From: Spartobacteria bacterium UBA695
Lineage (GTDB): Bacteria > Verrucomicrobiota > Verrucomicrobiia > Chthoniobacterales > Chthoniobacteraceae
DNA: 64,000 bases
Direction: 5' to 3'
Assembly: GCA_002298145.1 (NCBI GenBank)
Contig: DBMP01000017.1
Coordinates: 1 to 64,000 of the forward strand
Shown here: positions 1 to 8,820 of the stretch, piece by piece
Layout of the letters: every line of letters starts with the position of its first letter
Position numbering within the stretch: position 1 is the first letter of the stretch
Translations under genes and position numbers: made by a program
Notes under the pieces: generated by a model
Seen by the model: the letters and a program-made list of their open reading frames with translations, nothing else
The model's database searches: none
Told to the model about the DNA's origin: nothing

Positions 1-53
1 ATAACCCGAAGGGGGCTCGAGTTAAAAATAACCAAACAGCCCAAGGACGAATT

Positions 54-275
54 ATGACGCCGTATGTTTCCACTCACTGGTATTATGTGGATGCCAGCGA
101 CCAAATGCTTGGCCCCTTCTGCATCGAAACTCTCGATGCCTTTTTTGTGGAGGGAATCATCTCCCTCAATACGCGGGTCCTTCGCGAAAGGGGGACGGAT
201 TTTCAGCCCTACAGCGTCATCTTCACCGACCCGGACCTGCGAATCTCTGGGGATGTGAATCCACGCTTTTACTAG
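54..275 (+). CDS. Small GYF_2-domain protein (DUF4339-like)
   Basis: A 73-residue protein that is almost entirely one GYF_2 domain. The opening WYYVDASDQMLGPF block and the later 'RERGTDFQPY' match the usual pattern of an aromatic WYY start, a GP-F/E turn and a W/F-QP ending. The domain is thought to bind peptides or other proteins, and in this group of bacteria it usually sits on membrane or signalling proteins; here it stands alone with no membrane segment. The ATG at 54 has AAGGA about 6-10 bases upstream. Its last four bases overlap the 3' end of the convergent PBP gene. The function is unknown beyond the fold. Confidence 0.6.
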   Translation: MTPYVSTHWYYVDASDQMLGPFCIETLDAFFVEGIISLNTRVLRERGTDFQPYSVIFTDPDLRISGDVNPRFY

Positions 276-2734
276 AACTTAATCGGCTCTGGGGCGTCGA
301 GCTGGATATTGGTCGGCGTTTCTTCCTGCTGGTTCTCGACTCCCACCGGTTTGGGCCGGACGACTTGATCGCGCGGCGGGGTGGTGGGCGTGGGCGTCGG
401 GGTCGGCTGCGGCGCGGTGCCGTGGGTGATGGAGTGGAAGGGGTCGTCGCCCACTACGGTCGGGCCCTTGGCGTGAACGGGCTGGATGCTGCTGACGTCA
501 ACGGCTGGTTGGGGCCGAGGGATCTGCTCTTCGCCGGGAGCCAGGTCCTTTACGTAGCTCTTGTTGCCGCTGTGGAGTTCGCAGACGACCTTGGGGGCTT
601 GTTCCGGCGTGGCCCATTCGTAAATGGCCGTTGAGCGCTCGATCGGGTCGCCGCCCATCGGGTTCGGGGTGGTTTTCACGCACTTGGGGCAGATGAGCTG
701 GCCCGTGAGGGAGCAAATCTCGTAGCGCTGAAGCGTCGCCGGGCGCTCAATGGGCTGGGCGGGGAAGGTGGCGAAGCTGGCGTTCATGAAATCGATCCAG
801 ATAGGCATGGCGATTTCGTTGGAAAATGCGCCCAGGAAGATCGGGCTGGGGGTGTCGAAGCCGGTCCAGACGCCGCAAGTCACGGCGCTGGAGTAGCCGA
901 TGAACCAGTCGTCGGTGAAGTTGTAGGCGGTGCCGGTCTTGCCGCCGAGGGGGAAGCGTTTCAGGCCGTAGCGGGTGTAGGCTTTGTCGGCGCTGCCGCG
1001 TTCGAGCGATTCGGAGAGCGCGCTGTGGATCTCCCACGCCGTGGCGGCTGAGACGACCCGGGCGCGCTCGGAGGCGGCTTGCTGGTAGACGAGCGCGCCG
1101 TCTTTGCGTTCCACGCGGGTGACGATAAAGGGCTTCCGGGGGCGCTCGCCGCCGTTGGGGAACATGGTGAAGGCCACGGTCATGTCCTCCAGGGTGACTT
1201 CGCTGCTGCCAAGGTAGGTCGAGGGGAAGCGGCGCAGGTCGCTCTCGATGCGGGCGCGTTTGGCGAGGTCGCTCACGGCGTCGAGGCCGGTGGCCAGGCC
1301 GAGCCGGACGCTGGCGGCATTCTTGGATTTGACCAGGGCAGCGTGGGCCGTGAGCGGGCCTTCGTACTGGTTGTCGGCGCTTTCCGGGCCCCATTCGCCG
1401 AGGATGCCGGTCATGCCGCCGATCATGACTTGCCGGTTGTCCATCGCGCTGTCCTGCCAGACGCTGCCGGGGAAGATCCCTTTTTCAAAGGCTGCCGCGT
1501 AGACCAGCGGGAGAAATTCGGTGCCCGCGGGGCGGTTGGCCAGCAGCGCGCGGTTGTACTGGTTGTGGGAGAAATCGCGGCCGCCCACGAGTGCAAGGAC
1601 GCCGCCGGTGGCGTTGTCGAGGGCGTAGAGGGCTCCCTGGAGGTAGTCGGGCGGGGGGAGGGGATCGTTCTCGGCCCGCTTGCGGCGGTTGCGGAAGGAG
1701 ACGTCGTATTGCGAGTAGGTGGGGTGCTTGAATTCCCGACGCTGCTCGACTTCCTCCAGACGCTTTTTCAGGCTCTCTTCGGCGACTTTTTGCAGCCGGG
1801 CGTCGAGCGTGGTGTAGATGCGGAAGCCGTCGCCGTAGACGTTTTCGTCGTCGCCCAGGAGCTGCGCGACCTGCTGGCGCACGAACTCCACGGCGTAGGA
1901 TTCGCCGAAAATGGAGTCGCGGCGGCTCTTGACGGCGAGCTGCTCGGCGACGGCGGCGTCGTAGGCCGGTTTTTTGATCCAGTCGAGCTCCAGCATGCGG
2001 CCCAGGATGACGTCGCGCATGTCGATGCACGCTTTGCGGTCGCGCCATGGGGAGAGTTTGTTGGGGCTCCGGAGCATTCCGGCGAGCGTGGCGCATTCGG
2101 AGAGGGTCAGCTCGCGGGCCGGTTTGCCAAAGTAGCCGCGGGCCGCCGCTTCGATGCCGAAGAACCCGCTGCCGAAGTAGACGCGGTTTAAGTAACACTC
2201 CAGGATTTTCTCCTTGGGCAAGTGGTTCTCGATCTGCCAGGCCACGAAGGCTTCCAGGATTTTCCGGCTGAAGCTCCGGTCGCTGGGGGGCAGGACGTCG
2301 GGGAAGCTGTTGCGGGCGAGCTGCTGGGTGATGGTCGAAGCGCCCTGGCGGATGCGGCCTGATTTCCAGTTGATCACCACGGCGCGCACGATGCCCACGA
2401 AGTCCACGCCGTGGTGCTGCCAGAAGCGGCTGTCTTCGGCGGAGACCAGGGCGGGGACGATGTAGCCGGGCATCTCGGCCAGGGAAACGGTGTCGCGGTT
2501 CTGGATGTAGATCTTGCCAAGCTGCTGGCCCGAGCGGTCGTAGACGATGCTTGCCGTTTCCATGTCCTGGAGCTTGGCAAAGTCGAGTGAGGAGGCCTTG
2601 GGGCTGAATTCCTGCCAGAGATAAAAAGCGCCTCCAGCCGCCGCGAGCGTCCCAATCAGCAGCAAAACCACCGGTATGAGAAACCAGGCGCGGCAGTAAA
2701 ACGGTTTTTTGGGAGCGGGATCATCAGACCACAT
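272..2734 (-). CDS. Class A penicillin-binding protein with a degenerate transpeptidase active site
   Basis: About 820 residues. A short cytoplasmic tail precedes one membrane anchor (AWFLIPVVLLLIGTLAAAGG). A GT51 glycosyltransferase domain follows, with its signatures intact: AEDSRFW with the catalytic Glu, RQGASTITQQLARN, and ECYLNRVYFGSGFFGIEAAA. The transpeptidase domain keeps the SxN motif (SKN) and the KTG motif (GGKTGTAYN). The nucleophile motif, normally G-S-x-x-K-P, reads G-T-E-F-L-P at residues 405-408, so both the Ser and the Lys are gone. The C-terminus is a Pro/Thr-rich tail. It should polymerise glycan strands at the membrane, but cross-linking is doubtful. I chose the ATG at 2734; a TTG 42 bases upstream is also open but has no better ribosome site. 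Confidence 0.9.
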   Translation of the reverse strand: MWSDDPAPKKPFYCRAWFLIPVVLLLIGTLAAAGGAFYLWQEFSPKASSLDFAKLQDMETASIVYDRSGQQLGKIYIQNRDTVSLAEMPGYIVPALVSAEDSRFWQHHGVDFVGIVRAVVINWKSGRIRQGASTITQQLARNSFPDVLPPSDRSFSRKILEAFVAWQIENHLPKEKILECYLNRVYFGSGFFGIEAAARGYFGKPARELTLSECATLAGMLRSPNKLSPWRDRKACIDMRDVILGRMLELDWIKKPAYDAAVAEQLAVKSRRDSIFGESYAVEFVRQQVAQLLGDDENVYGDGFRIYTTLDARLQKVAEESLKKRLEEVEQRREFKHPTYSQYDVSFRNRRKRAENDPLPPPDYLQGALYALDNATGGVLALVGGRDFSHNQYNRALLANRPAGTEFLPLVYAAAFEKGIFPGSVWQDSAMDNRQVMIGGMTGILGEWGPESADNQYEGPLTAHAALVKSKNAASVRLGLATGLDAVSDLAKRARIESDLRRFPSTYLGSSEVTLEDMTVAFTMFPNGGERPRKPFIVTRVERKDGALVYQQAASERARVVSAATAWEIHSALSESLERGSADKAYTRYGLKRFPLGGKTGTAYNFTDDWFIGYSSAVTCGVWTGFDTPSPIFLGAFSNEIAMPIWIDFMNASFATFPAQPIERPATLQRYEICSLTGQLICPKCVKTTPNPMGGDPIERSTAIYEWATPEQAPKVVCELHSGNKSYVKDLAPGEEQIPRPQPAVDVSSIQPVHAKGPTVVGDDPFHSITHGTAPQPTPTPTPTTPPRDQVVRPKPVGVENQQEETPTNIQLDAPEPIKF

Positions 2735-2882
2735 GGTTTTCTCATTAGAGCACTGCCCGGCGGGAATTTCCAGCAAAGACGGGCGGCATCGGAAGCGCGC
2801 CTTGGGGGGGGGACGTGAAATCCGTACCCCATGCGATTTTTCTACGCTTTCCGTGTAATTCGGTTAAGAACAGATAAGAACT

Positions 2883-3971
2883 ATGGAAGACCACGCCTTT
2901 CTCTTTGATTTGCTTAACACGCCTAGCCCAACCGGATTCGAAGTTCCCGGTCAGCGAAAATGGGCCGGCTACGTTCGTTCCTTTGCGGATCGCGTGGAGA
3001 ACGACGCCTACGGCACGGCCTGGGCCACGCTCGATGCCCGGGCCGCCACCGAGGGGGCCAAGCCGAAGCGGATCATGTTCGAAGCCCACGCTGACGAGAT
3101 CGGCTTCATCATTAAGCAGATCACCAAGGAGGGCTTCCTGCGCATCGACCGCATTGGCGGCTCGGACACGGCCACGGCTCGCGGTCGCCGCCTGGAGATC
3201 CTGGGCGATAACGGCCCGGTGCGTGGTATCATCGGCAACACGGCCATCCATCTTCGCAAAGACAGCCTGGGCGAGGAGAAAGCGCCCAAGATCCACGAGC
3301 TTTACGTGGATGTCGGTGCCTCCAGCCCGGAGGAAGTGGCCGCGCTCGGTCTGCGCGTGGGCCATCCCGCCGTTTACGCCGACCAGGCGGAGAAGCTCGG
3401 GGGGCATTTCGTCGTCAGCCGCGCGCTGGACAACCGCATGGGCGGCTACATCCTTTCCCAGGTCATCGCCGAGCTGAGCCAGCGCAAAGAGCAGCTCCGC
3501 TCGACGGTCTACGCTGTTAACGCGGTGCAGGAGGAGATCGGCGGTAACGGGGCGCACATGGCGGCCTACCGGATCATGCCGGATGTGTGCGTCGTGCTTG
3601 ACGTGACCCACGCCACGGACACCCCCGGCATCGACGCGGCGCAGCACGGCGAGGTGAAGCTCAGCGCGGGCCCGAGCCTTACCCACGGGACGTGCAACCA
3701 CCCGGTGGTGGTCGAGCGGCTGATGGAGGTGGCGCAACGGCTGAAGATTTCGGTCCAGCACGAATCCTCCTCCCGCTACAGCGGCACGGATACGGACGTG
3801 ATTTTCACCACCCGCGAGGGTATCCCGAGCGCGCTTGTTTCGCTGCCGCTGCGCTATATGCACTCGGTGGTTGAAATGGTGGACCTCGATGTGGTCAACC
3901 AGGTGGTGGCGCTGCTGGTGGCGTTCGTCGAATCCGTCGGGGAGTCCGACGATTTTTCGATCAAACTATGA
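2883..3971 (+). CDS. M42-family metallo-aminopeptidase
   Basis: A 362-residue di-metal exopeptidase of the M42 (glutamyl aminopeptidase / 'cellulase M') family, probably cytoplasmic since no signal peptide is seen. The metal and catalytic positions are readable in order: EAHADEIGF (His, Asp), ALDNRMGGY (bridging Asp), VQEEIGGNG (Glu-Glu catalytic pair), LDVTHATDTPG (Asp) and the late MHSVVEMVD (His). The length is normal for the family. It removes N-terminal residues from peptides, but the exact specificity cannot be read. Its stop overlaps the start of the next gene (ATGA), so the two are probably co-translated. Confidence 0.9.
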   Translation: MEDHAFLFDLLNTPSPTGFEVPGQRKWAGYVRSFADRVENDAYGTAWATLDARAATEGAKPKRIMFEAHADEIGFIIKQITKEGFLRIDRIGGSDTATARGRRLEILGDNGPVRGIIGNTAIHLRKDSLGEEKAPKIHELYVDVGASSPEEVAALGLRVGHPAVYADQAEKLGGHFVVSRALDNRMGGYILSQVIAELSQRKEQLRSTVYAVNAVQEEIGGNGAHMAAYRIMPDVCVVLDVTHATDTPGIDAAQHGEVKLSAGPSLTHGTCNHPVVVERLMEVAQRLKISVQHESSSRYSGTDTDVIFTTREGIPSALVSLPLRYMHSVVEMVDLDVVNQVVALLVAFVESVGESDDFSIKL

Positions 3972-4630
3972 CCGAGCCCGCGCGCGTGTTGATCGTTGAT
4001 GATCATCCGCTTTTGCGTGGCGGTCTTGCGCAGATGATTGGCCAGGACCCGGGGCTCGCCCTCTTTGGAGAGGCGGGCGATGCCGGGGGGGCGATTCTGG
4101 CGGTGGACAGCGATCCGCCGCCGGACCTGGTGATCCTCGATCTGATGCTGGGCAACCAAGACGGCCTGGAGCTTATCAAGCAGATCGGCATGCTGCGACC
4201 CGGGCTGCCGATCCTCGTTATTTCCATGCACGAGGAGTGGATCTACGCCGAGCGGGCGCTTCGGGCGGGGGCTTCGGGCTACATCATGAAGAAGGAGCTG
4301 GCTTCGGTGGTGCTCAATGCCGTGCACATGGTGCTCGGCGGGGAGATTTACCTGAGTGGCCGGATGCGCGTGCTCCTGAAGGAAAAAGGGCTCGTGCCCG
4401 ATGCTGTGAGCGCGCTCGTGCCGCTGGCCGACCCGCCGCTTTCTGACCGCGAGCTGCACGTCTACCGGCTCATCGGCGCGGGCCTCTCCACCAAGCAGGT
4501 GGCCGGGGTGCTCCACTTGAGCATCAAGACGATTGAGACCTACCGCGAGAATCTAAAGCTCAAGCTGCATCTGCCCAACGCGGCGGCGCTGGTGCGTTCG
4601 GCCCGGGATTGGGTGGGTAAGATAGGGTAG
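3968..4630 (+). CDS. NarL/FixJ-type response regulator
   Basis: 220 residues. The N-terminal receiver domain has the acidic pair VDDHP at the start, the phospho-acceptor in VILDLML (D58), and the conserved Lys near residues 108-109 (YIMKKE). A LuxR-type helix-turn-helix follows (residues about 155-215), with LSDRELHVYRLIGAGLSTKQ and LSIKTIETYRENLK. It is a DNA-binding transcription regulator in the cytoplasm. No histidine kinase is adjacent, so it looks like an orphan; its ATGA overlap is with a peptidase gene, not a sensor. The target genes are unknown. Confidence 0.9.
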   Translation: MTEPARVLIVDDHPLLRGGLAQMIGQDPGLALFGEAGDAGGAILAVDSDPPPDLVILDLMLGNQDGLELIKQIGMLRPGLPILVISMHEEWIYAERALRAGASGYIMKKELASVVLNAVHMVLGGEIYLSGRMRVLLKEKGLVPDAVSALVPLADPPLSDRELHVYRLIGAGLSTKQVAGVLHLSIKTIETYRENLKLKLHLPNAAALVRSARDWVGKIG

Positions 4631-4731
4631 GGGTTCGGTGGGTAAAGGGTAACAGGGAAACCCTGATAAAAGAATTGATCCGGGGGCTGGGTGCGTCCAA
4701 ATTAGGGGCGAAAGTAGAGGTTCTTGTTAAG

Positions 4732-5430
4732 GTGAAGTCATTTTTGTTTGGTTTGGAGCGGCTTGCGCTCGCGGTAATGTGTGGAGTCTGGCTCGCGCCG
4801 ATGTCGGCCGTGGCTGCTGGGGAGCCGGATGCGCGGCATCCGTTGCTGGATCTCGCGGGCGTGCCGAGGTTGAAGATTGAACTGGCCTATGCGACGTCGG
4901 GGAACTGCGTGCGGCGGCCGGTCTATTCGCCGGATGCCCATGCCTGGGCGGACAAGCGCGTGGCCGAGGGCCTGGAATATGCGGCGGCAACGCTGGAGAT
5001 GCAGGGCTACCGCCTGGTGCTCCTGGATGCGTACCGGCCCCCGTGGGCGGTGGCGCGGCTTTGGGCGATTGGCCGCGAGATGAAGCTCGACTGCCGCTAC
5101 CTCTCTAACCCCGCCGGGCGCGGTAGCGATCACAGCCGTGGCGCAGCGGTGGACGTGACGATCGAACGGCTCGATGGGGGCGCGGTGACGCTGCCCTGCC
5201 GGTTCGATGAATTCAGCCAGAGGGCTTGGATGCATTGCCCGAACGTCAGCGGTGCGGCGGCGGCCAACCGCGACTTGCTTTGCATGGCGATGGAGGCCGC
5301 CGGGTTCAAGGTCCACCCCGAGGAGTGGTGGCACTACGTGATTCCCGAGGCCCGGTCGAACCCGATTTTTTACCTGAGCCTGCAAACCGGCGAAGCCACC
5401 GCACGGCAGGAGCAACACGCCAAGCGGTAG
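4732..5430 (+). CDS. D-alanyl-D-alanine dipeptidase (VanX/DdpX family), exported
   Basis: A zinc dipeptidase of peptidase family M15D. The VanX signatures are visible: a DAYRPP segment, the zinc-binding GSDHSRGAAVDVT (His and Asp of SxHxxGxAxD), and EEWWHYV (catalytic Glu and zinc His). The likely role is hydrolysis of D-Ala-D-Ala released from cell wall in the periplasm; no vanHA genes are nearby, so resistance is not implied. I prefer the GTG at 4732 because it gives a clean signal peptide (KSFLFGLERLALAVMCGVW then AVAAG). A TTG at 4675 would add 19 residues before it. Confidence 0.85.
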   Translation: MKSFLFGLERLALAVMCGVWLAPMSAVAAGEPDARHPLLDLAGVPRLKIELAYATSGNCVRRPVYSPDAHAWADKRVAEGLEYAAATLEMQGYRLVLLDAYRPPWAVARLWAIGREMKLDCRYLSNPAGRGSDHSRGAAVDVTIERLDGGAVTLPCRFDEFSQRAWMHCPNVSGAAAANRDLLCMAMEAAGFKVHPEEWWHYVIPEARSNPIFYLSLQTGEATARQEQHAKR

Positions 5431-5442
5431 GTAGCAAACCGG

Positions 5443-6264
5443 CTAGGCTTTTCGGTCCTTTCGGCGTCGGGACCACCAGACCAACCCAAGACTCGCTCCG
5501 GCCATGGCCAGGGTGGAAGGTTCGGGAACGGAGCTTGCTTTGACTTCTTCAATAGCTGTCTCGTAAGTGGCGATGTCGACGGCGTAGGTTGCGTAATAGT
5601 TGGAGCCGTTGACAGTGGCCATACTTGTCAATTCGATAACCCCGGACAAAACCCAGTTCCCGTTGCTGTCTTTGTAAAAAAGACCGCCACCCGAGTCCCC
5701 GCCGACCACTTGTGAGGTGGTACTCAATGCGAGCATGTCCACGCTGGTAAAGGTGCCGTAATCCGTTGGAATGGTTTCTGTTACGGTACGGCTCGTATAG
5801 GAATAGTTGTAGACGGTCGCGTATCCGTAGGCCTTGGTCCAGTGTCCATAGCCGATCATGAGTACGTTTGAGCCGGCATTGGCGGTGGTGGTGTTGGTCG
5901 CCAGGGTAAGGGCGGCTAGGCTGATGTTGCTGTAGTTGGAGAGCCGGAACATCACCAAGTCAACCCCGTCCACCACGTACTGGATGGTATCCGCGGCGAT
6001 GGTGTAGGTGGTGCCGTCAAGGGCAAAGGTGGAGGTGCTGCCGCTGAGCGACAGGACATGGCCGCAGGTGACGACCCAGCCATCCCCAAGATAGACGCCG
6101 CTGGAGCCGTTGATCGTGCCTACATAATCCCACGCGCTTGTTTCGGTGGCGGCGCCAGTGGTCAGGTAGGTTGTGCTGCCCGAGCTGACGGTCGCCACAC
6201 CGAAGGCCGATGAGGCAAGACCGAGAACCGCAAAAAGGGTGAGTAGGTGAGAGTGCGTGTGCAT
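5443..6264 (-). CDS. Exported trypsin-like serine protease with PEP-CTERM anchor
   Basis: About 273 residues. A signal peptide (HLLTLFAVLGLASSAFG) leads into a chymotrypsin-fold domain rich in Ser, Thr and Gly. The catalytic triad can be placed: VVTCGHVL (His), VDLVMFRL (Asp) and GGDSGGGLF (Ser). The C-terminus is a PEP-CTERM sorting signal, VPEPSTLAMAG followed by a hydrophobic stretch and SRRRKDRKA, which implies export and exosortase-dependent processing. I use the ATG at 6264; a GTG at 6288 is in frame. The start codon lies inside a perfect 20-base palindrome (6258-6277), which could affect initiation. Confidence 0.8.
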   Translation of the reverse strand: MHTHSHLLTLFAVLGLASSAFGVATVSSGSTTYLTTGAATETSAWDYVGTINGSSGVYLGDGWVVTCGHVLSLSGSTSTFALDGTTYTIAADTIQYVVDGVDLVMFRLSNYSNISLAALTLATNTTTANAGSNVLMIGYGHWTKAYGYATVYNYSYTSRTVTETIPTDYGTFTSVDMLALSTTSQVVGGDSGGGLFYKDSNGNWVLSGVIELTSMATVNGSNYYATYAVDIATYETAIEEVKASSVPEPSTLAMAGASLGLVWWSRRRKDRKA

Positions 6265-6277
6265 ACCGGTATGCACA
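6258..6277. repeat. Perfect 20-bp palindrome over the protease start codon
   Basis: The sequence tgtgcataccggtatgcaca is identical to its reverse complement and contains the ATG of the PEP-CTERM protease (start at 6264 on the minus strand). In RNA it could fold so that the start codon is paired; in DNA it could be an operator. I did not find a second copy in the window. Confidence 0.7.
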
Positions 6278-6361
6278 GGTTCTCCCACATAAAAGGGGAA
6301 CCTGTCTACCGGAAATGATAACCTTAACCCAGACTTAACAAATCCTTAAAAATCGGATGGG

Positions 6362-7528
6362 TTAACTAAACCACTCTTTGGCCTTTTCGAAGAAGCTCTT
6401 GTGCAGCGGGGTGTTTTCGTCTCCGCAGAGCCCGGCGAATTCCTCCAGCTTTTTGCGCGCTTCGGCGTTGAGCTTGGAGGGGACTTCGACGAGCACTCGC
6501 ACGAGCAGGTCGCCATGCACGCTGGAGTTCAAGAGCGGCATGCCTTTGCCCCGGAGCTTGAAGACGGTGCCGCTCTGGGTTCCCGCGGGAATCTTGAGCG
6601 CGGCCTTGCCTTCGAGGGTGGGGACGTTGACTTCGCCGCCGAGGGCCGCCGTGGTGAAGCGGACGGGCACTTCGCAGAAGAGGTTCTCTTCCTCGCGTTC
6701 AAAGACTTCGTGCTCCTTGATGTGAATGACGACGTAGAGGTCGCCGGGAGGGCCGCCGCGCAGGCCGGCCTCGCCGTTGCGCGAGCTGCGCAGGCGCGAG
6801 CCGTCTTCGATACCGGCGGGGATCTTGATTTTGATGCGGGAGCGGTTCTGGACGCGCCCCTCGCCGCCGCACGCTTTGCACGGGTTGGAGATGATCTGGC
6901 CCGCGCCCCGGCACCGGGGGCAGGTCTGGGCGACCTGGAAGAAGCCGCGCGAGGAGATAACCTGGCCGCGCCCACGGCAGGTGGGGCAGGTGGTGGTTTT
7001 GGAGCCTGCTTCGGCGCCGCTGCCGCCGCACTTTCCGCAGGCGTCGAGCTTGCCGAGTTCGATCTCTTTTTCGCAGCCGAAAGCGGCTTCTTCGAGGCGA
7101 ATTTGCAGGTCGTAGCGCAGGTCTGAGCCGCGCTGACGGCCATCGCTGCCGCCGCTGGCTCCGCCGCCGCCCATGCCGCCGAACATTTGTTCGAAAATGC
7201 CGCCGCCGCCCTGGCCGAAGACTTCGCGGAAGAGGTCGAAGGGGTCGTGGAAGCCGCCGCCGCCCATGCCGCCTCCGGCGGGACCGGCGGTGCCCTGGGC
7301 AAAGGCGGCGTGCCCCATGCGGTCGTACGCGGCCCGTTTGTCCGGGTCCATCAGGATGTCGTAGGCTTCGCCCAGTTCCTTGAATTTCTCTTCGGCCGAT
7401 TTGTCGCCCGGGTTTTTGTCGGGGTGAAATTTGACCGCGAGCTTGCGGTAAGCCTTTTTCAGGTCGTCGGTGGAGGCGTTGCGAGAGACGCCGAGGACCT
7501 CGTAGTAGTCGCGTTTGTCAGCCGTCAT
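6362..7528 (-). CDS. dnaJ: Chaperone protein DnaJ
   Basis: 388 residues, full length. The J domain carries KRDYYEVLGV and the HPD motif (KFHPDKNPGD). A Gly/Phe-rich linker of several GGGG runs follows, with four zinc-finger repeats: CGKCGGSG, CPTCRGRG, CPRCRGAG and CKACGGEG. The rest is the C-terminal substrate-binding domain. It is a cytoplasmic Hsp40 that delivers clients to DnaK and stimulates its ATPase. The ATG at 7528 overlaps the grpE stop by four bases, so the pair forms a grpE-dnaJ operon. dnaK is not in the window. Confidence 0.98.
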   Translation of the reverse strand: MTADKRDYYEVLGVSRNASTDDLKKAYRKLAVKFHPDKNPGDKSAEEKFKELGEAYDILMDPDKRAAYDRMGHAAFAQGTAGPAGGGMGGGGFHDPFDLFREVFGQGGGGIFEQMFGGMGGGGASGGSDGRQRGSDLRYDLQIRLEEAAFGCEKEIELGKLDACGKCGGSGAEAGSKTTTCPTCRGRGQVISSRGFFQVAQTCPRCRGAGQIISNPCKACGGEGRVQNRSRIKIKIPAGIEDGSRLRSSRNGEAGLRGGPPGDLYVVIHIKEHEVFEREEENLFCEVPVRFTTAALGGEVNVPTLEGKAALKIPAGTQSGTVFKLRGKGMPLLNSSVHGDLLVRVLVEVPSKLNAEARKKLEEFAGLCGDENTPLHKSFFEKAKEWFS

Positions 7529-8061
7529 GCCTTGCCCTTGGAGACGAATACGGTGGCCGGGCGCAGCAGCCGGTCACGGAGTTTGTAGCCTTTGCGCAGT
7601 TGGCGGATGACCACGCCTTCGGGGACGGTGTCGCTGGCTTCGCCGCCCATGGCTTCGTGGAGGTTGGGGTCGAAGGGCTGGCCTTCGGCTTCGATGGCTT
7701 CGACGCCGCTGGCGGAAAGAAATTCCTGGAACTGCTTGGCGACTAATTCAAAGCCGAGGAGCACGCCCTGGCTGCCTTCGGTGCGGGCGGCCTGGAGGCC
7801 GAGCTCGAAGTTGTCGATGAGCGGAACGAGGCGCTCTAGCAGGCCGCCGTTGGCATATTTGATGGCCTCTTCCTTCTCGCGGATGGCGCGTTTGCGGTAG
7901 TTCTCGAAGTCGGCCTGGGTGCGCATGGCCAGGTCGCGGAAGCGGTTGACGTCGGCCTGGATCGCTTCGAGCGAGTTCTCTTCGGGCGCGGCGCTTCCAG
8001 CCGAGGGCGCTTCCGGCGCGGGCGTTTCGGTTGGTTGTTCGTTCAAAGTCTGGTTTTCCAT
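7525..8061 (-). CDS. grpE: Nucleotide exchange factor GrpE
   Basis: 178 residues. After an acidic, Pro/Ala-rich N-terminus comes the long coiled coil (ADFENYRKRAIREKEE) and the compact C-terminal beta domain with FDPNLHEAM, VIRQLRKGYKLRDRLLRPA and a V-SKG ending. It exchanges ADP for ATP on DnaK. It is first in a two-gene operon with dnaJ (ATGA overlap). A sigma-70-like promoter is visible about 90 bases upstream; I see no CIRCE element. Confidence 0.97.
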   Translation of the reverse strand: MENQTLNEQPTETPAPEAPSAGSAAPEENSLEAIQADVNRFRDLAMRTQADFENYRKRAIREKEEAIKYANGGLLERLVPLIDNFELGLQAARTEGSQGVLLGFELVAKQFQEFLSASGVEAIEAEGQPFDPNLHEAMGGEASDTVPEGVVIRQLRKGYKLRDRLLRPATVFVSKGKA

Positions 8062-8157
8062 AAAAAGTGGTTCGCGTTTCAGAGGGGGCTTAGTATCCGG
8101 AAAAAGCCAGCCATTGCCCCCCGGTCTCCGGTGCGGCCGGAAACCCTGAGAAAGGTT

Positions 8158-8185
8158 ATCCTACCGAAGCCGGTCCGCCTGTCAA
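8158..8185 (-). promoter_or_regulatory. Sigma-70-like promoter of grpE-dnaJ
   Basis: Read on the minus strand, TTGACA (8185-8180) and TAGGAT (8163-8158) are separated by 16 bases, ahead of the grpE start at 8061. The -35 box is a perfect consensus match. This predicts an untranslated leader of roughly 90 bases. Confidence 0.55.
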
Positions 8186-8232
8186 TGCCCGGGCGGTGCG
8201 TGGCAGCAGCGTCTCTCCCCTTCTTCCCTCCC

Positions 8233-8733
8233 CTACTCCGGGTGGGCGAGGTCCTGTTTGAGGTATTCCAGGACGTCCTTGAACTTGGTCAGGTTGCCGG
8301 GAGAGGCTTCGACGAGGGCTTCATGCGCTTCGAGCATGGTGCGGGCCTGGTCTTGTTTGCCGGGGGCTTCGGCTTCGAGGGATTGGGCGGTGCCCGAGGG
8401 TTCGGTGAGGCCGCAAAGGTCGATGGCGAAAAGCTGGTCGAGCCCGAGGTTGCGCAGCAGTTCGCTGTTGCGCTCGTTCAGGTTGGTGACGTGCAGGGCT
8501 CCCTGGCCGATCTCGCGCAGCCGCAGGGCGATGCCTGCCAGCGTGCCCATGAAGGTGGAGTCCATGACGGGGCAGTTGTGCAGGTCGACGACGAATTCGC
8601 GGTAGCCCCGGTTGATCATGGCACGGGCGAACTCTTTCAAGCCGGCGCTGTTGAGGAAGGAGCCTTTGCCTTCCACCCGGACCCAGACGACTTTTTTGGA
8701 ACAACCGACCAGGATGTTGCTTGGGGTGCTCAC
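8233..8733 (-). CDS. STAS-domain protein (anti-sigma factor antagonist type)
   Basis: 166 residues. Residues about 8-110 form a STAS domain with the characteristic FVVDLHNCPVMDSTFMGTLAGI, in which the Ser of MDST is the usual phosphorylation site of SpoIIAA/RsbV proteins. A helical Ala/Glu-rich tail of about 50 residues follows. It is probably a cytoplasmic partner-switch component controlled by a PP2C-type phosphatase. Two SpoIIE-type phosphatases are encoded elsewhere in the window (32.4-33.5 and 36-37.5 kb), but none is adjacent. The start is a GTG without a strong ribosome site. Confidence 0.8.
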   Translation of the reverse strand: MSTPSNILVGCSKKVVWVRVEGKGSFLNSAGLKEFARAMINRGYREFVVDLHNCPVMDSTFMGTLAGIALRLREIGQGALHVTNLNERNSELLRNLGLDQLFAIDLCGLTEPSGTAQSLEAEAPGKQDQARTMLEAHEALVEASPGNLTKFKDVLEYLKQDLAHPE

Positions 8734-8820
8734 TCGTTGGAGATTAATCTAAGGTTTCCATGGAGCCTGTCAAACGCGCTCCGTTGTTTTGAGGGTTCAA
8801 GTTTGGTTTTGCGCCGCTAG

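Noticed and set aside
8062..8232. CIRCE operator before grpE-dnaJ
   Set aside because: No TTAGCACTC-N9-GAGTGCTAA-like repeat is present; only a sigma-70-like promoter is seen.
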